Positions 43,893-52,500 of a stretch of DNA of 64,000 bases are shown in pieces. The number at the start of each line of letters is the position of its first letter. The stretch's first letter is position 1. The notes beneath the pieces are model-generated. The model was not told the DNA's origin and did not search any database. It was given only the letters and a program-made list of their open reading frames with translations. The stretch spans positions 1 through 64,000 of the forward strand of contig NZ_JAKVCW010000003.1 of the NCBI RefSeq assembly GCF_022448905.1, in the 5' to 3' direction. Made by a program: the position numbers and the translations under genes. The DNA comes from Shimia sp. GTDB lineage: Bacteria; Pseudomonadota; Alphaproteobacteria; Rhodobacterales; Rhodobacteraceae.

Positions 43893-44081
43893 TTATTTCG
43901 CCATCTGGCGCGCGGTGGCGGCAGCGGCGCGGATCTCTTCGGCAATTTCTTCCGCCTCTTCCGGGTCAAAATCCATCGGGATTTCGATGCCGCCGCCCTC
44001 GATGTAAATTCGCACAAACCCCTGATCTGTGGGACCGATTTGCAGGTTGGCTTCGATGTCGCTTTCGGTGTTGATGCCCAT
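43893..44081 (-). CDS. DUF6324 family protein, 62 aa
   Basis: A 62-residue acidic protein that begins MGINTESDIEANLQIGPTDQG and ends in a charged helix (DPEEAEEIAEEIRAAA). The sequence matches what is annotated as DUF6324 in Rhodobacterales. ATG 44081 has AGGAGA upstream. A much longer upstream frame has no start of its own and is antisense to the GNAT gene, so it is not counted. Function unknown. Confidence 0.82.
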   Translation of the reverse strand: MGINTESDIEANLQIGPTDQGFVRIYIEGGGIEIPMDFDPEEAEEIAEEIRAAAATARQMAK

Positions 44082-44213
44082 GACTGTCTCCTGGCGGATG
44101 TGTGGCCCCAAGGGGCACGTTCTCATATCTTGGGAATTCGGGTATCGTGATCGCGGCCCAAAGGCAAGAATACCGCAGCTTTGAGCCTGTCTAGAACGGA
44201 CGAGGGAACGACT

Positions 44214-44701
44214 ATGATTGACGATATCACGCTGCGTCCCTTTGCGGAGGCGGATCTGGATTGGCTGGTGGAAGCCCATGCCACGCTCTATGCGGAGGAC
44301 GAGGGCTTTGACGACAGTTTTGGTCCCCTGGTTGAGACCATTCTGCGGCGGTTTTTGCTGGACCATGATGATGTGCGCGAGCGCGGCTGGGTTGCGGCGC
44401 ATGACGGGCACCGGTTGGGCAGTATTTTCTGTGTAGAAAGTCCGCAGCCAAGTTGGGCCAAACTGCGTCTGTTTTTGGTGCTGCCGCAGGCGCGGGGATT
44501 CGGCTTGGGGCAGCTCTGTTGGACACCTGTTTGGGGTTTGCGCGGGGCGTGGGCTATGATGGGGTGACGCTCTGGACCCACAAGAGTCACGCCGCAGCCT
44601 GTGCGCTTTATGAAAAAAACGGCTTTGCGCTTGAGGCGGAGAAGCCCGTGACAAGCTTTGGGAGCAGCCAGATCGAACAAACCTACAAAATTACATTTTA
44701 G
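44214..44701 (+). pseudogene. GNAT N-acetyltransferase, frameshifted
   Basis: The N-terminal two thirds (MIDDITLRPFAEADLDWLVEAH ... KLRLFLVLPQARGFGLG) are in one frame and the C-terminal third (AALLDTCLGFARGVGYDGVTLWTHKSH ... ALYEKNGFALEAEKP) is in another. Joined, they make a normal GNAT acetyltransferase of 162 residues with the Q/RxxGxG/A acetyl-CoA loop and an ALYEKNGF motif. The break is at a run of four G (44507-44510); one extra G restores the frame. Either the strain has lost the gene or the base is a sequencing error. ATG 44214 has GAGGGA upstream. Confidence 0.85.
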
Positions 44702-44743
44702 GTGCTTGCATCCCCCGAACGGGGACGGTAAACCGCCCTTGTT

Positions 44744-44820
44744 GCCGCCTTAGCTCAGTTGGTTAGAGCACTGGTTTGTGGAACCAGGGGTCCTCCGTTC
44801 GAGCCGGAGAGGCGGTACCA
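44744..44820 (+). tRNA. tRNA-His (anticodon GUG)
   Basis: The 77 bases fold as a standard tRNA: acceptor GCCGCCT/AGGCGGT, D arm, anticodon stem CTGGT/ACCAG with loop TTGTGGA, T arm TCCG-TTCGAGC-CGGA and CCA. The discriminator is A, and no G-1/C73 pair is present: position 1 pairs G-U at best with position 72. This lack of G-1 with A73 is known for alphaproteobacterial tRNA-His and its adapted HisRS. Confidence 0.96.
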
Positions 44821-44951
44821 CCCCCCCTCAACTTGATTGTCCATCGTGACGTCAGGCCGCGCTGCCATCCTGCCTGCGTGCGCTCTTTTGTCGTGATGTG
44901 ATGAATATTGTGGGGCGATTGCAGGAGGACAGATCCCGCAACCGCCCCGGA

Positions 44952-44987
44952 CGTTGACGCACCAATGGGGATGTGAGCGCGTCAACG
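44952..44987. repeat. Perfect 9-bp inverted repeat, 18-base loop
   Basis: CGTTGACGC and GCGTCAACG flank an 18-base loop, in the gap after tRNA-His and before the convergent protease gene. Neither strand has a T run next to it. Further CAACGG/ATGACC-like echoes lie just downstream (about 44985-45020). Function is open: a terminator for tRNA-His or the protease, or a protein site. Confidence 0.5.
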
Positions 44988-45039
44988 GATGTCGACGGGG
45001 GGATGACCCATCAACGGGGAGTGTGCTTTGGCAGACGGG

Positions 45040-46425
45040 TTAGGCCGTCACGCAATAGCCCCGCGCGCGGTAGGCCTCCGCAATGCGGAAGCAGACACCC
45101 CGAAAGGTTACTTCGCGGGTCAGTACGGCCTGATCCGGCACGGCGCCGTCGCGCAGGAACGCGGGAGAGGCGAGCACTATGGCGTGCAGCGCTTCACCGG
45201 ATGTTCCGTAGCCGAAGTAGTCGGCAACCGCGTCTTCGATGTCGAACGGGATTTGGACAAACTCCGGGTGTTGGGCCAGCATGGTTTTGAGGAACTCGGT
45301 CCAGATGTTGCCTTGAACGCTGAAGATCTGGTCGGTGTCGCTCACGGTCCGCGGGGCAAAAGCCGCGGCGGAACTATTTATGCCGGGCACCATATGCAGG
45401 GCGTTGACGGGCTTGGTTGCCTCAGGCGCTTGCTTGGTGCTGTGCAGGTCACTCAACGTGGCAAGCCTCAGGTCGAGACACTCCAGCACCCTGTCCATAT
45501 GGCAGGCCAGCGCGCAGTCCCCTTCCGGCCAGTCATCCCCTTCGCCTGCCATATGCAGGCCAACAGCATCGCCGGTGTCCGGATCGATCCAGCAGGCGCC
45601 GCTGTCTCCGGGCAGGCTGAGCGCCGCTTGCGGCGCGGCGAGGTCTTGCGGGATCAGGCGGAAGCCGTCGATCTCCACCGTCTTGCGGCGGCCGTTGGGG
45701 AGAGTGTGTACCACTTTGTAGGTGCCAATGCCGTCAACCCGCGCGCGGGTCAGACCGGTGGTGCGGCCGTATTTGCACAGAATGCGGCCAAGCGCAGCCG
45801 GCGCCACGCCGGTCAGTGGCAGATTGAGTTGTTTCAAGGTGGGATGCCAAGGGGTCGCACCGGAGAGGGGGGCAAAAGCAGCATCGCCGTGGCGCGACAG
45901 CATGGATTTTTTCAACCGCGCAATCGGCAGGGCGGCGGTGCTATGTCCATAGACCAGATCACTGTCGGCCCCTTCAGGGGAGGACAGCACGTGCCAGTTG
46001 GACAGGATGCCGGGTTTACCGGTGGCGCGGTCCATGGCAATGGCGCCAATGGTGCCCGCTTTGGCGCCGCGGCGCTGGCAAGGGCTGCCAGACAGAAGCG
46101 TGGTGGCGCCTGTGTTTTGACTGTCGCCCTGGTCGCGGTGCACCTTGTAAGTGCTGGCGACAACATCCACCGGAAATCCGTTGATAAGGCGTACGATGCG
46201 TGTGGCCGGATCGAGCTCGTCTTCGGGCAGTTTGGCGTCCACATGCACCCGCAGGCAGACTTTGGTGGTGGCCAGACCACCAATCCGCTTGAAGCCGATG
46301 TCATAGCCGGTCACATCCGCGCGGTTGCAATACATGTCGCGCAGAGCCTCAAGTGCGGCCTCACGGGCATCCATGGCGGCGGTTTGGGCGGCGGTTGTGC
46401 TCTCTGTTGGGCTTGGGCGGGACAT
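45040..46425 (-). CDS. Trypsin-like serine protease, no signal peptide
   Basis: A 461-residue protein with a chymotrypsin-fold protease domain. The catalytic triad reads His145 in LSNWHVLSS, Asp181 in SRHGDAAFAPL and Ser275 in LPGDSGACW, each in proper order and context. About 110 polar N-terminal residues come before it, and a C-terminal region of about 160 residues (from DLRLATLSDLHST) ends in GVCFRIAEAYRARGYCVTA. No signal peptide, lipobox or membrane helix is visible. ATG 46425 has GAGGAGGG five bases upstream. This does not look like DegP (no PDZ). It is single-gene; substrate is unknown. Confidence 0.82.
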   Translation of the reverse strand: MSRPSPTESTTAAQTAAMDAREAALEALRDMYCNRADVTGYDIGFKRIGGLATTKVCLRVHVDAKLPEDELDPATRIVRLINGFPVDVVASTYKVHRDQGDSQNTGATTLLSGSPCQRRGAKAGTIGAIAMDRATGKPGILSNWHVLSSPEGADSDLVYGHSTAALPIARLKKSMLSRHGDAAFAPLSGATPWHPTLKQLNLPLTGVAPAALGRILCKYGRTTGLTRARVDGIGTYKVVHTLPNGRRKTVEIDGFRLIPQDLAAPQAALSLPGDSGACWIDPDTGDAVGLHMAGEGDDWPEGDCALACHMDRVLECLDLRLATLSDLHSTKQAPEATKPVNALHMVPGINSSAAAFAPRTVSDTDQIFSVQGNIWTEFLKTMLAQHPEFVQIPFDIEDAVADYFGYGTSGEALHAIVLASPAFLRDGAVPDQAVLTREVTFRGVCFRIAEAYRARGYCVTA

Positions 46426-47194
46426 GGGACCCTCCTCGTTTGTTTTCCTTGAGCAGAATTTGCCAAACCCACCGTTATTTTTGCGTGATTTGCGTTTTGC
46501 GCTTTGTTTTGCTGGTGTTTTTGTAAGGATTTGGAGGCGCCATGCCAGAATCGGCGCGTCGAAATCACATGTTTTCAATTGGGGATGTGCGGAGTCTTTA
46601 GCGATTGCAGAGCCGTTTGTGTGACGCCGGAGTGAGTTTTAGTGGACAAGGGTGAACTGTCGGATGCAGCCGAATGCAGGGATAAGTGGAAAGTCACGTG
46701 ATTGGAGGTTTTGCAGTTTGTAGTAAGCATGTGTCTGGCCGTGTCGACTGTGCGGCGGGTTGCGCTTGGCAGATACGCCGATGCCTGATTTGAGCCCGTG
46801 CGGTAAAGGTTCCATTTTGGGTTGAGTTCACGCCAGCGAGACAGACGGGATGTCGGTAGTTGGATGCGTCTGAAAACAAGGGGGGCGAGCTCTGCTTGCC
46901 GAAGGCGCGCCCACCGAACTGTGGCCTTTGAAGGCAGATTTTGGCGGGGGCAACTGCGTTGCTCAACAGGCCCGGCTATAGTTTCGTGCCAAATCTCCAT
47001 TGGAGAAATGGTCCAAAGCGCGTATTCTGTTTCTCAATTGAGGGGAATGCTGCAAGTTTTGGCGCCTTTGTTTCCAACAAGGCGCCAATAGATGTGCCAC
47101 ACGGCAAAATTCTTGCGCGGCGTTCCAAGCTGTAGAACGATTAGACGACCTATTAACCATAATTTCTTTTCACGGCCCTTTTGGGAGTGCAGGC
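46426..47194. other. 769-bp intergenic region without clear genes
   Basis: Divergent region between the protease and the LysM/FecR operon. It looks less codon-biased than its flanks. A short frame at 46541 (ATG after GGAGG, 19 codons) ends quickly and looks like chance or a remnant. A CtrA-like half-site TTAACCAT lies at 47153-47160, 34 bases before the LysM gene. No tRNA, repeat copy or transposase remnant is recognised. Confidence 0.5.
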
Positions 47195-49555
47195 ATGTGT
47201 GTTCCTGCGGACGACCAAAACCCTAGGAAGACAATTGTGCGTTGGTTTGGCCTGCTGGCCGCCTGCGTGGTGGGAACTCTCGCGCCAGTGGTATCGGCAG
47301 ACGTGGACCCGTTGGAGGTGCCCTACACCGAAGTGGCCTATAGCGGCGACGAGACCCTGCGCGATTTTGTGGGGCGGCATCTCAACGATCCTGACCTTTG
47401 GCCAACGGTTTTACAGATCAACAAGTTGGCCTCACCGGCGGACCTAGTGCCGGGGGCGGTGTTGCAGATGCCGGTGGCGCAAGTGGCGGCAGCCGATGCG
47501 GCGTTGGCTGAGGCTTTGGTCGCTATCCAGAAGGCCACCTCAGAAGGCGCTCGGCTGTTTGCGCCGCAGGAGATTGGCGCCGCGATAGCAGATCGTGACG
47601 CAGCGGTTGGTGCGCGCGGGGAAGGGGCCTGGCGCAAGGTGGTGCGGTTTGCTGGGGCGGCGACGGGGCACGCGACCGAGGCGTTTGAAATTGCGCTGGC
47701 GCAACGGGACCGCGCGGCGGAGGCGTTGATCACAGATATTCATGGGCGTGTGGAGGGGCGGGAGCCTGCGGAGGCGGCCTGGTCGGATCGAGACCTGAAC
47801 GATGTGCTGATAGAATTTGAGAAAGTGCGCACGCTGACCAACTCGACCACACAGGTGACGTTTCGCGATCTGAGCCGGCTGCGTCTGAACCCCAATTCCA
47901 ATGCCACCATTCAACGGATGCGCTCTGATCCTCTCACCGGCAAAGAGGTCACCAAAGTGTCGCTGGCCAACGGCGATTTCTATGCGCTGCTCAATCAGCT
48001 GTCGGATCGTGACAGCTTTGAGATTGACGTGCCGGGCATTCAGACCACCACCGACAGCGATGATTTCTGGATCAAGAAAGAGGCCGATAAGGCGCTGTTT
48101 GTGAACTACGACACAGCGTCGCTCGACATTGAAGCCGACGCCACCAAAGTGTCTCTTGGCCAAGACGAGGGGGTGGTGATCACGGAAGACGGCGTGGCCA
48201 CGCGGGCGCAAGTGCTGGAGTGGCCGTTGTTAAGTGCGCCGATGGACCGCGCGGATGTCTATGGCGCGGGTGTGCAACTGGCGTGGCAGGAGTATCCCGA
48301 GGCCAGCGGCTATTGGTTTGAGGTCGCGGGGGATCCGGCGTTCAACCAGATGATTGCCACCGAATGGGGTGTGAAAGACCTGAGTTTTAACGTGGCTGGC
48401 CTGGCGCCCGGTGCCCATTATTGGCGTGTCGCGGCGCTGGACGGGCTTGGGTTGCCTGGCAAATGGAGCGAAGTGCGCCAGTTTGAGTTGCGCCAGGACA
48501 GCACACCACCGTTTTTGACGCTGTTGGCGCCGTCGGACGGCGTGTTGGTTGAGGTGCCAGACGTTGCGGTGCTGGGCGCGTCTGAGGCGGGGGTGGCGCT
48601 TACGGTGAACGGTATCGCCGTGGATGTGGCGGCGGATGGGGGATTTGAGACCACGCTGAAGCTGATCCCCGGGGCCAATCAGATTGTGCTGGTGGCAACC
48701 GATCCGGCGGGCAATGTCTCTGAAAAACGCGGACAGTTGCGCTATGTGCCCCGCGTGGCAACGACGATGACGCTGAACCCGGATTTGGCGCGGGACAGCG
48801 ACGGCCATTTGGTGAGCCGCAATGCCGAGATGACGGTTGTGGCCGCCACTTCTGCCAAGCCAGGCCAAGAGGTGGTCTTGCGGGATGTCGCTGGGGCAGA
48901 GGCCGGACGCACACGCATTTCGGCAGGTGGGGTTTTGGCGATCACGGTGCCGGTCGGTTCGGAGCCGCGGGCGTTCAGCGTGGAGGTTTTGTCCGAAGGT
49001 GGCGTGTCCACCGGAACGTTGGCGTTTGCTGTGGTGCGGGACAGCGCCGCGCCGGAGCTGGTGCTGGATGTGCCGCCACCGCGGGCCACCACGGACAAAG
49101 CCATCGACTTGACGGGCACCCTTGGGGATGCGGTCACGTTGGAGCTCAACGGCGCCAAGCAGGACATCTTTGATGGCAGCTTTGCGATGCAGGCGGCACT
49201 CACCGAAGGGCAAAACCTGTTGGAGCTGCGCGCGGTGGATGCGGCGGGCAATGTTGGGGTTCTTGTGGTGGAAACGCTTTTGGACCTCAGCCCACCGGAG
49301 ATTTTGGATGCAGGCATGGCCCGGCCACAAGGCGTAGACGAGCCGGTTGAGATTGTGGTTACGGCGCAGGATGTGAGCGGGTTGCGTCAGGCGGCGCCGT
49401 ACCTGGTTGAGGTTGGGGACGCAGAGTTTGAGGGCTACCTACGCTGTGACAGTGCCCGAGGCATTTGCCGGGCAAGCCTGCCGGCGACACCGGGAGAGAT
49501 GCGTCTGATCGAGGTGGTGGTGCAGGACTACGCTGGCAATGAGGTGATCCGATGA
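47195..49555 (+). CDS. Exported LysM-FecR-Ig-like protein
   Basis: A 786-residue exported protein. Signal peptide ends at VVSA (about residue 35). A LysM domain (about 42-90) is evident from YSGDETLRDFVGRHLNDPDLWPTVLQINK and DLVPGAVLQMP. A helical linker leads to a FecR-type beta domain (about 220-330: TQVTFRDLSRLRLNPNSNATI, VSLANGDFYALLNQLSD, DEGVVITEDG). Next are an FN3/Ig-like module (WQEYPEASGYWFEVAGDPAF...YWRVAALD) and several glucodextranase-B-like Ig repeats (APSDGVLVEVPDVAVLG, AVDAAGN). LysM suggests peptidoglycan binding. It overlaps the PKD gene by four bases and opens a three-gene operon. Confidence 0.85.
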   Translation: MCVPADDQNPRKTIVRWFGLLAACVVGTLAPVVSADVDPLEVPYTEVAYSGDETLRDFVGRHLNDPDLWPTVLQINKLASPADLVPGAVLQMPVAQVAAADAALAEALVAIQKATSEGARLFAPQEIGAAIADRDAAVGARGEGAWRKVVRFAGAATGHATEAFEIALAQRDRAAEALITDIHGRVEGREPAEAAWSDRDLNDVLIEFEKVRTLTNSTTQVTFRDLSRLRLNPNSNATIQRMRSDPLTGKEVTKVSLANGDFYALLNQLSDRDSFEIDVPGIQTTTDSDDFWIKKEADKALFVNYDTASLDIEADATKVSLGQDEGVVITEDGVATRAQVLEWPLLSAPMDRADVYGAGVQLAWQEYPEASGYWFEVAGDPAFNQMIATEWGVKDLSFNVAGLAPGAHYWRVAALDGLGLPGKWSEVRQFELRQDSTPPFLTLLAPSDGVLVEVPDVAVLGASEAGVALTVNGIAVDVAADGGFETTLKLIPGANQIVLVATDPAGNVSEKRGQLRYVPRVATTMTLNPDLARDSDGHLVSRNAEMTVVAATSAKPGQEVVLRDVAGAEAGRTRISAGGVLAITVPVGSEPRAFSVEVLSEGGVSTGTLAFAVVRDSAAPELVLDVPPPRATTDKAIDLTGTLGDAVTLELNGAKQDIFDGSFAMQAALTEGQNLLELRAVDAAGNVGVLVVETLLDLSPPEILDAGMARPQGVDEPVEIVVTAQDVSGLRQAAPYLVEVGDAEFEGYLRCDSARGICRASLPATPGEMRLIEVVVQDYAGNEVIR

Positions 49556-52500
49556 AGAGGAGCGCGCGCATGACTTGGCTGAAACTGATGGTGGCAGTTT
49601 TGTCGGCTTGGGGGCTTTGGCAGGCACAGGCCAAAGCGCAGGATGTGGCGTCGCCAGCGGAACACGGCCAATTGGTTATGTACGGCTCCGCTGCACCGAC
49701 GCGGGAGGGTGATATCGATCATCGTGAGGTGATATTCTTTAGCGTTCCGAGTGAATTACGCGACAGAGTTTATGTGCGCGTGTTTGATCCGGAAATGCGG
49801 GGGGAGCATGATTTTCGCTATGGCGGCGGGGGCAATTCCCGCACGGTCTATCGGGTCTACGGCGGTGACGGCGCGCGCAGTGGGGTGCCCATGCCGGTGC
49901 CGGTTGCGGATGGCGAGACGCCCTCCAAGGTGACCCGTGATGCGGTTTTGGCAGCGCGTGCTGGCGAGGTCTTGCGGGAAGTCGAGTTTGGGTCCGAGGC
50001 AGAAACCGATCAGCAGTGGGTCTCGCTGGGAAGTGTGCGCGCGCGGCAAGGTGAGGTGATTGGCGACCGTGCTTGGTTCCGGTTGGAGGTGCTCGGCGCT
50101 GACGGTGATGACGGCAACGGGTTCAACGTGGATGTGAGCCTGCTGCGGGATGCGCATCGGCGGCCTGAGGGGCTGGAGATGATTGCCTATCAGCCGACCA
50201 TTCGCTGGCCCGGGTCTGGACCGGGCACCCGCGTGGAGTTTCTGGCCACCGCTGGGGACCTGACGGTGCAGAACTTTGACGGGGCGCGGGGCGATTTGCG
50301 GCTGAACCGGATGTATTCGGACTATGCGCTGCGCGCCTCGGGGCAGAATGTCTGGGCCAGTGAAGTTGTGCGTGCCGAAGAGCTGACGGGAGAGGATATT
50401 CTGTCGCTGACCCTTCAGGGTGGGTTTGAAACGCCCAATGATGTGACGCTGAGCCTGTTTGATGCGGACGGACAAGCGGTGCCGATGCTGATGCCATCTC
50501 GTTTGGCGCCAGTGCCTGCGCGGCCAGAGGCGCTGCCACGGGCGCGGGAGCTGGCGGATTGTTCTAGCGTGGCGTTTGATGGCAGCTTGGCGGATGGCGA
50601 TCCGCTGCTGGCCTACCGCTGGGATTACCGCGATGGCGCCAGCTCAGAAGAGCCGGTGATTGTTTACAGTTACGGCGCACCGGGGCGGTATGATGCGCGG
50701 TTGCGGGTGCGCTTGCCGGGCACACGGGCGGCGCGCGGGGCGGAGGCCGAGGTGCCGGTGCATGTGCGGGTGGCGCCTCGGGCTGTGGCGGGCAGCGCGA
50801 TCACGGTAGCGCCGGGCGATGTGGTGCCGTTTTCTGGCGCGGGCTCGTTGCCGTCTGACAGCCCGATCACGCGTTATTTGTGGAGCTTTGGCGACGGAGC
50901 GGCAGCCGACACGGTGGAGGCCAGCCACGTTTACACCGAGCCGGGTGACTATCGCGCGGTTTTGCGGGTGAGCGATGACGCGGTGCATCCCTGCAACTTT
51001 GGCGTGGCGACCCGTTTGGTGATGGTGAATTTCCCACCGGTGGCTGAGGCGGGCACGGATGTGAACACCATTGTGGGGCGCGCGGTCACGCTGGACGGGG
51101 CGGCGAGCTATGACGTGGATGGGGCCATCACCGGCTATGTTTGGGACTTGGGGGATGGCACAGAGCGCGATGGCAGCCGTGTAACGCATGTGTATCAGCA
51201 GCCCGGGATCTATCAGGTGGGCCTATCTGTGCGCGATGACAGCGGCGTGGCCAATGCGACAAGCACGGACCGTTTGACCATTCGTGTAAATGCGCCGCCT
51301 GTGCCCGCGATCGACGGGCCGGAGGCGCCGGTGGCCGTTGGGGAGGCGGTGATTCTGGATGGTAGCCGCTCCAGCGATGCAGATGGGGTGATCCTGTCGC
51401 ACCTCTGGGACTTCGGCGATGGGGCCATGGGCGAGGGGCCGGTTGCGGAATACGCTTGGGCGACCCCCGGTGTCTACGAGGTAACCCTCACCGTGATTGA
51501 TGACAGCGGCACGCAATCGGCCACCCAGCGCACCCGGTTTGAGGTGGTTGTGAACACGCGGCCGGTGGCGGAGGCCGGGCCGGATCAGTTTGTCACCGCG
51601 TCAGAGGTGCAGTTTGACGGCAGCGGGTCGCGTGACATTGACGGGCAGATTGCGCGGTACGTTTGGGAGTTTGGCGATGGGCGCACCGCAGAAGGTTTAA
51701 GTCCGCTTCATTTCTATGAAATTCCAGGGGTTTACGAGGTGGACTTAACGGTCACGGACGACAGTGGGGCGCCTCAGAGCAGCCATCGGGACACGATGCA
51801 AGTTGTGGTCAACAGTCGACCCATTGCCGACGCAGGGCCTGCGCTGACCGTCGCGCCGGACGAGGAGTTTGTGCTCGACGGTGGCGCGTCGGTGGATCCG
51901 GATGGCACGGTGGCGCAGTATCTTTGGCTGTTTGAGGATGGCAGCACGCAAGATGGCGTGCGGGTGGCGCAGCGCTTTGAAACGCCGGGGCTGCATCGGG
52001 TGCGCTTGAAAGTGACCGATGATTTTGTCGGTGGCGGCGCGGTGGATGAGAGCGAGGTGTTGATCACCGTCAATGCGTCGCCGGTTGCGCAGGCGGGGCC
52101 GGATCTGCGCGTGGCGCCAGATGACACGGTGCGGTTTGATGCGCGCTCAAGCTTTGACAAAGACGGGCTGCTGGCTGGCTACCGCTGGGAGTTTGACGAT
52201 TTGCAGGCCCCGTTGGAGGCCGCAGTGGTGGAGCGCGCTTGGCCGGTGGCGGGCGTGTACAACGCCCGGCTTGTGGTGCGGGATGGCAGCGGCGTGGCCA
52301 ATTCCACCGCGCAGGACAGCGTGACCATCCATGTGAACCACCGTCCCGAAGCAGAGGCGGGTCCGGCGATTGATACGGATCGGTTGTTGGTCACGTTGGA
52401 TGCTGGTGGCAGCAGCGATGCGGATGGCGACGCGCTGATGTATCTCTGGGATTTTGGCGACGGGTCGGCGCCGGTGATTGGCAAGACGGTCAGCCATGTA

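Noticed and set aside
45028-46452. Long open frame antisense to the trypsin-like protease (474 codons)
   Set aside because: The sense strand has the full catalytic triad and a perfect ribosome-binding site; the antisense product is nondescript.
46575-47000. 141-codon frame on the minus strand in the long gap
   Set aside because: No ribosome site, no recognised protein pattern, and unusual composition.
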